NCBI GenBank assembly: GCA_028751875.1
Contig: CM054141.1
Location: 37,732,578-37,796,577 of the forward strand
Direction of reading: 5' to 3'
Source: Rapana venosa
Taxonomy: Eukaryota > Mollusca > Gastropoda > Neogastropoda > Muricidae
DNA: 64,000 bases
Shown here in pieces: positions 12,514-24,648 of this stretch. The notes under the pieces were generated by a model. That model made no database searches, had not been told where the DNA came from, and saw only the letters and a list, made by a program, of their open reading frames with translations. Position 1 is the stretch's first letter, and each line of letters opens with the position of its first letter. A program made the position numbers and the translations under genes.

Positions 12514-12725
12514 CCAATTTCATTTGAGAACCATTTAAAAAAATACTATATCAAAATCTATCCCTTATTTAATGCAGAAACTACTTAGAACAAACTATAA
12601 TATACACTAAATTAAACATCTTTTTAAAGAGAAACAGAAAGAATACAGAAGAACTTACAAGTCTACTTTTTTCAGAATAGGAAATCACACTGCAAATACA
12701 AAGATCAAAAGAAAAAGACATCATA

Positions 12726-13300
12726 CGCGCGCGCACACACACGCGCACGCGCGCACACACACACCCATACGTACACAGGCTCTCTGCACAGATTGTATCG
12801 CAGGCACACAGGCACACAGACATAGATACACCTGTATTGTGCAAACACAGAAACACAAGTCCACAGATGCCTACATGCATACACTCACGCGGACATTGAC
12901 ACGCAGACACAGGCAAACACACTTGCCAGCACGCGCGTGCACACACAAACGCATACACATACATACACACACAGTCACACACACGTGCACACACACACAC
13001 GTATACACACATATACACACACTCACACACACTCACATACAGAGTGACGGGGCACACACACATACACTTACACACAAACATACGCACACAGAGTCACACA
13101 CAGTTACAGACACAGTCACACACACACACACGTGCGCGCGCGCGCGTGCGCGCACACACACACAGAGTCACACACACACTCACTCACGCACGCACACACA
13201 CACACAGTCAAACACACACATACACACAATCAGAATCACGCGCACACACACACACACAGTCACACACTTACACGTACACGCACCGCACGCGCGCGTCCTC
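12726..13300 (+). repeat. Long imperfect CA domain
   Basis: About 575 bp of ACACAC with CGCG, TCACAC and CATAC variants. A 176-codon His/Thr ORF here is low complexity. Confidence 0.92.
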
Positions 13301-13429
13301 CTTTACGCTCTTGCGCATGCTAGCTATGCAATCGCACTTATTAGCGATCGTCTTATTATAGATCTTTGAGCAAAACCTACAGAATTCTGTAATTATCAGT
13401 TCTCCTTGCTACCCATCTCTGTTTTTGTC

Positions 13430-13559
13430 TTCAGCAGTCTGTTTTTTCGTCTGCCTTTCTGCTGTCTGTCTGTCTGTCTGTCTGTCTTTTTCTTGGTGTC
13501 TGTTTATCTGAACGGAATCTGTATTACACGCACACACACACCCCACACACACACACACA

Positions 13560-13608
<49 letters not shown>
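13430..13608 (+). repeat. (TCTG)n then (CA)n
   Basis: TCTG repeats about 13435-13485; CA with single-base interruptions 13528-13608. Confidence 0.92.
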
Positions 13609-13609
<1 letters not shown>

Positions 13610-14169
13610 GTAATACATGCACTCTGACATTTCTACGCGCAATTGAGCAAACAACAAAGAACAGAAAGAAAAAGCAGGGGAGTGGGGGGGTGAGGTTGGA
13701 AGAAAAGAAAGGCATATAGAATGAACATGTTCGCATCATCGATTTTATTGTAGGAAGAGAAAAAAACAGACAAACTAAGGACTGAGAAACTAATGATGTA
13801 AACTCCCTTAAAAGCCCAGTAGTTCAAATTGTTACCAAAACCTACAAATTAAATATTTAATGTAATAGACTTTCCGTTGTAATATGTGCAATAGAATTGA
13901 CAAGAAAATGTAGTCAGATGTACTAAGTGGCAAAAGGGACTTAATTTAAAAGGAGATCAAGTGATGTTTTAACTTGTACACGGTTTTTTTCAGAGCTTTC
14001 GATTTTGCTACTATCACTATTGTTGTTATTGCTGTTGCTGTTGCTGGGTTTTTTGTTGTTGTTCTTGTTGCTGCTGCTGCTGCTGCTGCTGCTGCATCTG
14101 TTGCTGCTGCAGTTGATGTTAGACTCTGTACCTTCTCCCCGATGTTTTGAGGCATAGACCTTTCTTTAA

Positions 14170-14398
14170 CACTTTAGTTTTTAACAGCTTTATTCAGTCT
14201 GTCTGACTGTTGGGGCACACACTGAAGATTTTGCAACCAGCTTCCTCCACTCTTTGCGGCTCCCAGCTTTCCGGATCCTATCGTTCCACTCAAGGCCAGT
14301 CCACTTTCTGATCTGATGCTGTCTCCCCATCGTTTTCTCTTGTCTACTTTTTCGTCTTCCTCCTTGCACTGTTCCCTGTCAGTTATTGCGGTGAGCAA
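14170..14398 (-). mobile_element. LINE 3'-end fragment, second family
   Basis: Minus-strand frame reads KRKRWGDSIRSESGLALSG, then GGSWLQNLQCVPQQSDRLNK, resembling the tail of a LINE (RWEDNI, WRKLV, VPQRP). Related fragments are at 38.26 and 41.78 kb. Confidence 0.65.
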
Positions 14399-14469
14399 AG
14401 TGTCAAAGCTGGAAAGCGGCTATATCAATAGTAGGCAAAAACGGTCGAATTCGCAAAAAAATCTCACCA

Positions 14470-14622
14470 TCGTCTTTTCGTAAGAGTAGGCCATTGTGTG
14501 CCGGTGGGAGCAGATGACATAATTTACAAAACATCATACACACGGGGACTGGATGTTAAAAGGACATAAGTGCTTAATTCATTATCCTCGATATAACAAA
14601 AATAATAAAATAAATAAAATGA
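14470..14622 (+). mobile_element. SINE family 2, 3' half, forward
   Basis: GTAAGAGTAGGCCATTGTGT, GCCGGTGGGAGCAGATGAC and TTATCCTCGATATAAC followed by an AATAAAATAAA tail. Confidence 0.75.
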
Positions 14623-15054
14623 CCTCAGAACTGTAGCCGAGGAAATAAAAAGCAAATGAATGTCGAAACACATCAGTAGCAACAGCATAGCCTGGGAAGA
14701 GCATCAAGCCATGCGTTCTTTTAGCTTTGGAATGTTATCTCTAGAATATGTTTTTTTTTCTTCTTCATTCCTGAGTTTCCTTCAAGTCCAAGCTTTTTCT
14801 TCAGTGTCTTTTCTGTTGATTTTCCCCTGGCACTCAACTGGAAAAACAACTGAAGAAAAGTTCATGACATGAAAATCTCTGCTGAGTTCCTGGTTTTTTC
14901 TTCTCAGATCGTTTGTTTGCTTTAATTTTCTTTTCAAGGCCATTCAATTACTTGGTGATGGTTTGGACTCGGTGTCACGTCACATACATAAACTGTAGCC
15001 GTTGTTGACATTTGTAAGGAATAATTGACACGTTAAGTGATAGGTATCCCTGTA

Positions 15055-15271
15055 AGGAATCTTTCTTTATTGTTTTATTTTGAGGACAATGGAATGAGCA
15101 CTCGTGTCCTTTTCTTTTACATTCAGTTCCCGTGGGCATGCAATTTTGTAAATATTATCCGTTTCCGTCAGAACAAAATGGCTTTATCTTCCGAAAGGTG
15201 GAACGGGTTTTAACTAGAGCGCAAGATGTTCTGCGTGCATTCGCACACAGGGCCTCGGTTTATAGTCTCGG
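15055..15271 (-). mobile_element. SINE family 2, diverged reverse copy
   Basis: The reverse complement keeps ACTATAAACCGAGGCCCTGT, CGCACGCAGAACATCTTGCG and the tail, with many substitutions. The head side ends exactly where SINE family 3 starts. Confidence 0.72.
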
Positions 15272-15407
15272 TGGATCGGTGGTCTAGAGGTAACGCGCCT
15301 GTCTAGAATGCGAAAAGTCCGGGTCGGGTGTGTGCGGTGGTTCGTATCCCGTTTGGGCCCGAAATTTTTCCCCATCCATTAGACCATGAGTGGTGGTCTG
15401 GGCGCTA

Positions 15408-15438
<31 letters not shown>

Positions 15439-15680
15439 CGTGCGTTACACAAACTTTTCAGCGAACGTTAAAGAACCCACGGCAACAAGAGAGTTGTCCC
15501 TGGCAAAGTTCTTAGAAAAAAGCCACTCTGATAGGGAAACAAATACAGTTGCAAACCAAAAGAAAAAAAAAGGTGGCGCTGCTCTTGTGGCGACGCGCTC
15601 TCCCCGGGGAGAGCAGCCCGAATTTCACGCAGAGAAATCTCGTGACTTAAAGTGGTATAAAATAAAATAAATAAAATAAA
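15272..15680 (+). mobile_element. SINE family 3, full-length forward copy
   Basis: Same head and central blocks as the copy at 22.6 kb: GGTCTAGAGGTAACGCG, GGTTCGTATCC, GATGAGACGATAAACCGAGG, AGAGTTGTCCCTGGCAAAG. It ends in AAATAAAATAAA repeats. A reverse family 2 fragment abuts it on the left. Confidence 0.85.
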
Positions 15681-15959
15681 AGGATTTAGGATGGCGGATT
15701 TTGCCTGGAGGGCGCAAGTACGACCCCTGGCTATGCAAGGGGGAAAACCCAACAAAACTGGATCTGGGAGCCAATATACTGGAAGAGCCCCCTTTTCCAC
15801 TCCACTCCACTCCCCCCCCCCCCCCCCCCCCCTTTCCCCCCCCCCCCCCCCCACCCCAACCCACCAAACTGAGTGTCAGAAATGAAGGGCCGACAGTCTT
15901 GCTAAAAGATAGCTTCTTCTCTGAAGACATTTGCAGTCCAGGTCCCGGAGTTTCTTTCT

Positions 15960-16330
15960 AACTGAAGGTTAGACACGGGTCTAAAAGGGGCCCAAACCAT
16001 GTGGGTTTTTTTCATAATAAAAAATTGCTAGATGCAAATATGGAGATTTCCTTGCGTGAATTTAAAGAATTTAGGTTGTAAAACATGTCTGAAGAAATAG
16101 GTTTCTTGTACCTCTTATAGATAAAAAGGCTTAAGAGTTTTAAACATTTAGTTTTGGCAGCCATTTTGGATTGTTTCCATGGCAACAGTGTATAAAAATT
16201 TGTAATTTATAGATGTTTAGCATTCACAAGTGATGCCCTTTCAATATGTGGTACAACTTCTAACATGAGGTTGTAAACAAGATTTCATCAGTTTCGACCC
16301 CCATGTCCCACCTGAAATAGCAGAATGTAC
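15960..16330. other. Unique sequence between SINE copies
   Basis: Nothing recognised. Confidence 0.6.
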
Positions 16331-16331
16331 C

Positions 16332-16598
16332 AACGGATAGCTCAGGGGTCGGAGCACTCGCTTTCCCCTAGCCAAGGTTCAGCAGCATTAAACGTGGTTA
16401 CCACTTGGATGGGTGACCGTTTGTGAGCCTTGGCTTCAGTGCAGTCCCCCAGCTGTAAATGGGTACCTGCCTCTTTAGGGTCAGGGAAGGTAAAGCAGCG
16501 AGGGAGAGGAGATGGGTGCCGCCCTCAATATGCTGGAGGCTCCTAGAGAAGTGAGGTCTCTGACGCCTCACTCCCCTACGACCACCTTTACCTTCTTT
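16332..16598 (+). mobile_element. SINE family 1, forward copy
   Basis: GGATAGCTCAGGGGTCGGAG, then CTTGGATGGGTGACCG, the shared body and an ACCTTTACC tail followed by a T-run. The extreme 5' bases are lost. Confidence 0.82.
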
Positions 16599-16792
16599 TT
16601 TTTTTAAACCAACAATCATTTATCTTCGGTCTTGCGTGATATTCCTGGTCAGCTAGACATCCACTGTATTGTTCAGGGTGCCTGTGTGTCCCTGAATACA
16701 CATGTGGACGAACGTCAGTGCCCTCCCTTGTCACTAACACACGATGGTCAGCAATAGTTAATCATGAAAGCTGTGCAGCCCACAAAAGGAGC

Positions 16793-17125
16793 TTTTTTTA
16801 TTTATATGGAGGATAATGGAATAAGCGCTTATGTGGGTTTTTTTTACATCCAGTCCTAGTATGTATGCTGTTTTGTAAATTCTGTCATCTGTTCCCATCA
16901 GCACACAATGGCCTACTCTTACAAAAAGCGGATCAGGATTTAACGTGTGCGCAAGACGGGGCCTCGGTTTATAGTCTCATCCGAAGGACTTTTGGGGAGA
17001 GTGGAATCTGCACTGATGTTAACTCCAGGGGGAAAATATCCCCTTGAACGGGGGGGGGGGGGGGGGGGGGTCGTCAGATTGCGAGCGCAATGTTCTGACC
17101 ACTAGGCTATCCTGTCTGGAAAGGA
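16793..17125 (-). mobile_element. SINE family 2, reverse copy with a G-run in the head
   Basis: Tail at 16793, body to 17045, a run of about 20 G, then the reverse-complement head (CAGATTGCGAGCGCAATG, ACTAGGCTATCC). The homopolymer replaces the B-box region. Confidence 0.78.
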
Positions 17126-17270
17126 CATGCCATATATTTTTCCCAAACACATATCTGACCGTGTAAAAATAAAAACAGCGAACGAGAGAAGCAGAAGTCA
17201 TGAAAGACAACGTTCCCAATGTCTAGCTGTGTTGCTTAGAGATGCAGGCCTCATAACATCAACGTACCTC

Positions 17271-17478
17271 GGATGAGACTAGAAACCGAGGTCCCGTGTG
17301 CGAACGCACTCAGAACATCTTGCGCACACGTTAAAACCCGTTCCGCGTTTTAAAAGAGTACGCCATTGTGTGCCGGTGGGAACGGATGATAAAATTTACA
17401 ACACCGCATGCACAGGGAGACTGGGTGTAAAAAAAAAAAAAGAGTACAAGTGTTCCTATTCCATTTTCCTGGAATTTT
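17271..17478 (+). mobile_element. SINE family 2, 3' half, forward
   Basis: GGATGAGACTAGAAACCGAG, CGCACTCAGAACATCTTGCG, GCCATTGTGTGCCGGTGGGA and a degraded tail. Confidence 0.75.
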
Positions 17479-17494
17479 TTTGTTGTTGGTTTTT

Positions 17495-17815
17495 TTTTTG
17501 TTCCTCAGCTTAGAACTCTGAGGTTCAGCAATGGGAAGATTGTTGCGTATGCGACCGTCTCCCCCCCCCCCCCCCTCCCACTACCACCACCATGTAGGGA
17601 GCCACACTCCGACTTCAGGGATTGTGTCTAAACAGGACACACTGTGTGTATGCGGTTTTTTGAATTTCGTCATCTGTTCCTACCGGCACAGCATTATACG
17701 TGCGCACGTGTGTCGTGTTTAGACATCATCCCTGAAGTCGGAATGCAGCTATCTAAATGGCGGGGGTGGAGGTGGAAACGGTCGCGCACGCACAAATCTC
17801 ACCATTGTTGAACTG
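17495..17815. repeat. Dispersed repeat R10, inverted pair around a C-run and a SINE family 2 scrap
   Basis: Forward copy 17495-17650 (TTCCTCAGC, GGTTCAGCAATGGGAAGATT, CACACTCCGACTTCAGGGAT) and reverse copy 17715-17815 (CCTGAAGTCGGAATGCAGCT, AAATCTCACCATTGTTGAA). Other R10 pieces lie near 14400-14480, 32935-33065, 33832-33925, 56145-56225 and 62875-62945. Confidence 0.65.
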
Positions 17816-17874
17816 GGTAGCTCTAGCCCATGAACGAAAAAAAAGTACTGAAACTGAATGATCACGTCCTCATA

Positions 17875-17935
17875 CATACATACATACATACATACATACA
17901 AATATATGTATATATATCTATATATATATATATAT

Positions 17936-18010
<75 letters not shown>

Positions 18011-18011
18011 T
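17875..18011 (+). repeat. (CATA)n, (TA)n and (GATA)n
   Basis: CATA to 17900, ATATATAT to 17936, then about 18 perfect TAGA units to 18010. About 800 bp upstream of GPCR copy A. Confidence 0.95.
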
Positions 18012-18857
18012 ACGCTGTAATTTGAGTTTTCCCTCATGTCTGTGTGCCTGTCTGTCTGTTTGTCTCTGTCTGTCTCTGTTTCTCTCTCTCTATCTCTCTC
18101 TATCGTGGTTGTATGTATAACGTTATTTTGTTGTATTGCGTTTTTTTTTTAAATTAAAATCCTAGCGTTTTAGTACCATTAGACTGGGCAAACTGAAATC
18201 TCCGGCAATATGTCCATCATTTCAGCGCAATACAGTATTTGAAGTTGATGTAGCTTTGTTGACATAATTCATATTTTGATGACATGTTCTATCTGTTGTC
18301 TCTGAAAAAACTTTTCTCTGTTTGTAAATGGAGAAAAAAATGCTTTCTATTTTTCAAAATATTTCGGTTTCATCCAAAATAATTCAGTAGCAATTTCATA
18401 CAATATTTATTGAGGAAAAGAAAAAAAGGAAAATACCATTAAAAGTTATGTGATATATTACCGTTACATCATTTCGAGTTTTTCAATAATAACAAAACCT
18501 TTGATTACATTGTGACTGCATGTGCCAAAGATTAACATATTAAGTATATGAATCTGAAGGCCACAAAGACAAAACTATGTGAAACCAACATATGGGTAAC
18601 ATAAGCCAAAATAACCACAGATTCAACAAAACACTCTTGTCTTCTAAAGGTGTCAACATCGTTTAGATGTTAACAGAAACATGAACAAAGTAGTTGAATG
18701 AGATTCTGCTGCAGTATCATCACAACACGTTAGCTTTTCTGCAGTGTGTGGTCTCAAAGAATAATCCTGATTACTCGACTTAAAATATATTTCAGCAGGA
18801 AACTTTGCTTTTATAAAGATGTCCACGTTGCTCAGCACTACAATACACGAGAACATA
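18012..18857 (+). other. 5' flank of GPCR copy A
   Basis: About 850 bp of mostly unique AT-rich DNA. TTGCTCAGCACTACAATA just before ATG 18858 resembles the sequence before the copy B ATG (TTGCTCAATGCTACAATA), so it is probably shared 5' UTR. No promoter element can be assigned with confidence. Confidence 0.55.
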
Positions 18858-19210
18858 ATGGCTGAAAACTTCACTGTCACTGAGGCGTTACACAACGCTT
18901 CAGGTCCAGACAACTGCAGGCGTTTACAGTTCGTGGATCATCCTCCATGGGATCACCCCGAAAAGATCGTCAGCGTGGAGACAGAAGCTTTCTTTGAGCA
19001 GCTGAAAGGCGCCATTGTTTTACCATTCTTGTTTCTGATTGGAGGACCGGGCAACGTCATCAACATGGCGGTGTTTTACAAGCAGGGGCTGAAGGAGAGG
19101 ATCAACTTGTGTCTGTTTGCCTTGGCCGTGGTGGATGAGGCCTATCTTCTGATCTGTGTGCTGCAGAACGCTGAACGAATGTATACACAGTTTGCCTCTC
19201 CGGGAGAGAG
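18858..19210 (+). CDS. GPCR copy A exon 1 (N-terminus, TM1, TM2)
   Basis: Ends at donor GAGAG|gttggt in phase 2. From 18903 to 19207 it matches exon 1 of copy B base for base by eye. Identity is lost at the N-terminal end and immediately after the donor. Confidence 0.88.
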
Positions 19211-19382
19211 GTTGGTTTCTCTCTGTCTTCCTGCCTGTCTGTCTGTCTGTTTCTGTGCCTGTCTGTCTCACTGTATGTATGTCTGTCTCTATGTCTCTGT
19301 GCCTGCCTGCCTATCTGCCTGCCTGTCTGTCTGTCTATCTGCCTGTCTGCCTGTCTTCCCTGTCTTCTGTCTCTCCACTTCT

Positions 19383-19434
<52 letters not shown>

Positions 19435-19646
19435 CTTTCTGTCTGTCTTCCTTTCTTTCTTTCTTTCTTTCTTATGTAAGTGCTCTCTCTCTGTTGACTT
19501 CTTTAACAACTGAGCATGACCCATTAGGTAGTATGTATGTTGCATTTGAAGCTTCAAGAGTTCAGTACCCTGACTATTGGATAAATGATTACCTAAGCTT
19601 TGTCTGGATATTCTTTCAGCATCAGCAACAGCATCATCATCATCAA

Positions 19647-19681
<35 letters not shown>

Positions 19682-20302
19682 CCCTCATCATCATCATCAC
19701 CCTCATCCCCTTGACCTAGAAGTGTTGGTCAGGTCGTTTGAGCAACACTCTCAAAACGGCGTCCTTAAAAGTGGATGAAGCTCGACTGTGTGGTCACCAT
19801 CTTCCCAGTGAGCCCACAGCAAAGTCACTTTGGATAGCTAGGGACTGGCCAGAGTCTAAAATAAAAACCCTATGACTCTTATGAGATTCGAACGCAAGAC
19901 CCTCCAGCCCGTAATCCATCGCGCTAACCATTACACAGCTTCGGCTGTTAGTTCCTGAATTGAAAGACTTTGTATATAATCCAGTGACTGGTAATGTCTT
20001 GTCCATATCCATTAAAGTCAAACCAAACTTCAAGAATCTCCAGTACCTACTACTTAAGTTCTCTGTAAGGTTGAGTGGAACGAGAGAGAGACAGAAAGAC
20101 AGACAGACATACAGACAGATATACAAACAGACAGACAGACAGGCAATGTGTGTGTGTGTTGTGTGTGTGTGTGTGTTGTGTACTTGTATGCAAGTGGGCT
20201 TTTCTAATGCATTGTTGGCATACGCAGGAACGGACCTGTCTTGGCGTTTATAGTGAACCACAATCTGATTGGCTTCTTTGGCTTTTCTTGGGTTTCTCAG
20301 GT

Positions 20303-20390
<88 letters not shown>

Positions 20391-20532
20391 TAACTAAGGG
20401 GCTTTCTGGAGTGGTAAAATGGCTGAAAACACACAAAGAGAAAGACATACATACATACATACATACATACATACATACATACATACATACATACATACAT
20501 ACATAATATACATGTATACATAACGTACACAC

Positions 20533-20611
<79 letters not shown>

Positions 20612-20855
20612 TGATGATGTATGGAATTTATATAGCGCTGAATCTTGTAAAGCAACAAATCAAAGCGCTCAGATGACTTTTTTTTTATATCGAGGATAAT
20701 GGAATAAGCCCTCGTGTGCTTTTTTACATCCAGTCCCCGTGTGTATGCGGTTTTGTAAATTTTGTCATCTGTTCCCACCGGCACACAATGGCCTACTCTT
20801 TCGAAAAGCGGAACAGGATTTAACGTAACATACATACATAACATACATACATACA

Positions 20856-20953
<98 letters not shown>

Positions 20954-23332
20954 ACAGACAGACAGGCAGACAGACCTTTGAATAACGCTAACCTGGCCTG
21001 TTACGACCCGTTCTTCTCTACAGATCTACTGTGCCATCATCGCCAGCGAGCGGTGCTTTTGTGTGGTCAGTCCTCTGCGTTCTCGCGCTGTCCTCACTAC
21101 CCGCACCATGGCTGTCATCCTCGCTGTCGTCGGCGTCGTCATCGTCTTCTTGTTTTTCCTGGTGGCCACGAGGTTCCGTATGATGTGTGTCTACGACCCC
21201 GTTACCAGTGCTCGCTTCAACATCATCGATGGAGGCGAGTTCTACTACCGCCATCAGGTTAGGATGATGTTTGGTTTCCTTGTAACGATATGATGAAAAG
21301 CAAGGATGATGTTGGTTTCCTTTGTAGCGATATGATCAAAAGCAAGGATGATGTTGGTTTCCTTTGTAACGATATGATGAATAGCAAAGATGATGTTGGG
21401 TTTTTTGTAACGATATGACGAAAAGCAAGGATGATGTTGGTTTTCTTTGTAACGATATGGTGAATAGCAAGGATGATGTTGGTTTCCTTTGTAACGATGT
21501 GATGAAAAGCAAGGATGATGTTGGTTTCCTTGTAACGATATGGTGAATAGCAAGGATGATGTTGGTTTCCTTGTAACGATATGGTGAATAGCAAGGATGA
21601 TGTTGGTTTCCTTTGTATCGATATGGTGAATAGCAAGGATGATTGCGTTGGTTTCCTTTGTAACGATATGATGAAAAGCAAGGATGATGTTGGTTTCTTT
21701 GTAATGATATGGTGAATAGCAAGGATGATGTTGGTTTCCTTGTCACGATAATTATGACGAAAAGCAAGGATGATGTTGGTTTCCTTGTAACGATATGATA
21801 AATAGGAAGGATGATGATGATGTTGTTGATGAAGATGAGGATGAGGAGGCTGGTGAAGAGGAGGAGGCAGAGGAGAAGGAGGAGGATGGTGATGATGGTG
21901 ACCACGATGATGATCTCGGTACCATGACGGTACATCGATAATGACGACGATGGCGACGACGATGACTGTTATTATACCTGCATTGCTGCTGCTTCTGTTG
22001 CTGTTGCTTCTGCTGCTGCTGCTGCTGATGATGATGATGACGATGATGATGATGATGATTATGATGGTGATGATGACATCAACAATAATGATTGTGTTGA
22101 CGACAACGATAACTATTATGAATAATAATAATGTATGGAATTTATATAGCGCTGAATCTTGTAAAGCAACAAATCAAAGCGCTCATACAATGAAGATGAT
22201 GACAATACTACTGATAATGATAAGAAGGATGACACTGACGACGACGATAATATGAGCAATGAAAGATTCACATTAAAATCCAAAATATTTCCTTAAAACT
22301 GTTACTCATTGATCTATTTTTGAACATTTCAAAAGCATGATGAAAAACAGGGGTTGGCCAGTGAAGGTAAACCACGTACCTTAAAAACAATGAATGTAAC
22401 GAACCCAGGTCAACAGATCAAGAGCGCGACGCGCATCACTCTAAACACTAGGCTATCCCGTCCCCTGTGTGTGTGTGTGTGTGTTTATTTATTTATTTTT
22501 ATTTTGTTTTATTCTTTTATATCGAGGATAATGGAATAAGCACTTATGTGCTCTTTTACATCCAGTCCCCGTGTGTATGCGGTTTTGTAAATTGTCATCT
22601 GCTCCTTCCGGCACACAATGGCCTACTCTTACGAAAGGTGGATCGGTGGTCTAGAGGTAACGCGCCTGTCTAGAAAGCGAAAAGTCCGGGTCTGAAGTGT
22701 GCGGCGGTTCGTACCCCGTTTGAACCGGAAATTTTCCCCCCATCCATTAGACCATGAGTGGTGGTCTGGGCGCTAGTCTTTCGGATGAGACGATAAACCG
22801 ATGTCCTGTGTGTTACACGTAATTATTTAGCGCACGTAAAAAAACCCACGGCAACAAGAGAGTTGTCCCTGGCAAAATTCTTAGAAAAAAGCCACTCTGA
22901 TAGGGAAACAAATACAGCTGCAGGAAAAAAAAAAAAAAGGGTGAAAGGGTGGCGCAGCGCTAAGTGGCGACGCGTTCTCCCGCTCACCCCGGGGAGAGCA
23001 GCCCGAATTTCACGGAGAGAAATCTGCCGTGACTTAAAGTGGTATGAAATAAAATCTGAGCGCTTTGATTTGTTGCTTACAAGATTCAGCGCTATATAAA
23101 TTCCATACATTATTATTATTTATTTATTATATTAAAAGCGGAACAGGACTTTAACGTGTGCGCAAGATGTTCGCACACGGGGCCTCGGTTTATAGTCTCA
23201 CCCGAAGGACTTTTAGGGAGAGTGGAGTCTGCGCTGATGTTAACTCCAGGGGAAAATATCCCCTTGAACGGGAATCGAACTTGTCAGATTGCGAGCGCAA
23301 TGTTCTAACCACTAGGCTTTCCCGTCCACCGT

Positions 23333-23365
<33 letters not shown>

Positions 23366-23823
23366 TGTGTGTGTGTGTGAGCGCGCGCGCGGTGTGTGAG
23401 TGTGTGTGTATTTTTTTTTTAATTCTTTTATATCGAGGATAATGGATTAAGCACTTATGTGCTTTTTTACATCCAGTCCTCGTGTGTATGCCGTTTTGTG
23501 AATTCTGTCATCTGTTCCCACCGGCACACAATGGCCTACTCTTACGAAAAGCGGATCAGGATTTTAACGTGTGCGCAAGATGTTCTGCGTGCGTTCGCAC
23601 ACGGGGCCTCGGTTTATAGTCTCATCCAAAGGACTTTTTAGGGAGAGTGGAGTCTGCACTGATGTTAACTCCAGGGGGAAAATATCCCCTTGAACGGGAA
23701 TCGAACCGGGGTTGTCAGATTGCGAGCGCAATGTTCTAACCACTACGCTATTCTGTCCCCCGTAAGAGTGTGTGTGTGTATGTGTGTGTGTGTGTGAGCG
23801 TGTGTGTGTGTGTGTGTGGTGTG

Positions 23824-23854
<31 letters not shown>

Positions 23855-24071
23855 GTGTGTGTGTGTGTGTGTGTTGTGTGTGTGTGTGTGTGTGTGTTGT
23901 GTTGGTGAGCGTGTGTGTGTGTGTGTGTGTGTTTGTGTGTGCGTGTGTGTTGTGTGTGCGTGTGTGTGAGCGCGTGCGTGCGTGTGTGTGTGTATGTGTG
24001 TGTGTCTGTGCCTGTGGTGTGTGTGTGTGTGTGTGTCTGTGTGTGTGTGTGTTGTCTGTGTAGGTGTGTGT

Positions 24072-24103
<32 letters not shown>

Positions 24104-24613
24104 TGCGTGCGTGTATGTGGTGTGTGTGTTTTGTGTGCATGCGTGCGTGCGTGCGTGCGTGCGTGTGCGCACGCGCGCGCGCGCGTGTGTGTGTGTGTAG
24201 ATCTGCAGGGCTAAACATGAAGTGTGCATCTATTCTTCAGGAGTTCATCGACATCCTAGACTCCCTGGCCCTGGGCTTTGTCCTGCCCGGCACGGCCATA
24301 CTGGTGGTGACGGTCACCACTGTGGTCACCGTGGTCAAGCTGCGCCAGGCCGTGGCCTGGAGGTCAGAGACCTCTGGAGCTCTGTCCACCCGAGAAGTGG
24401 CGCTGACCAAGATGCTGGTGGCCAACTCCATTCTCTTTCTGGCCTGCGTCACCCCGCTGCTTCTGTTCAGGTCAGCTCGAGGGAGGAGGAGAGTTCGTTT
24501 GGTGGTTGGTGTTGGTGTTTCTTTCTTTCTTTCTTTCTTTGTGTCGATGTTTCTGTGTTTCTGTATTAATTTATCTGTGTGTGTGTTGTGTGTGTGTGTT
24601 GTGTGTGTGTGTG

Positions 24614-24648
<35 letters not shown>

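Larger units (their letters stand above)
20080..20955 (+). repeat. ACAG, GT, CATA, AAT and CA repeats around exon 2 of GPCR copy A
   Basis: ACAG 20090-20143; GT 20305-20390 starting at the exon 2 donor; CATA 20446-20504; AAT 20534-20608; CA 20856-20950. Confidence 0.93.

Noticed and set aside
12839..13369. Long His/Thr ORF (and similar Cys/Val ORFs at 203-838, 2681-3163, 23564-24229, 56222-56659)
   Set aside because: They are CA/GT microsatellites read in frame, present on both strands in several frames, with no domain.
19211..19778. Continuation of GPCR exon 1 through the SINE and CT repeats as a 319-codon ORF
   Set aside because: The real donor is at 19211; the copy B gene and the TM3 exon at 20228 show where the coding sequence goes.
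21259..21935. Minus-strand repeat protein of about 200 residues
   Set aside because: It is the ~42-bp minisatellite translated; the repeat length is irregular and the frame is not conserved between units.
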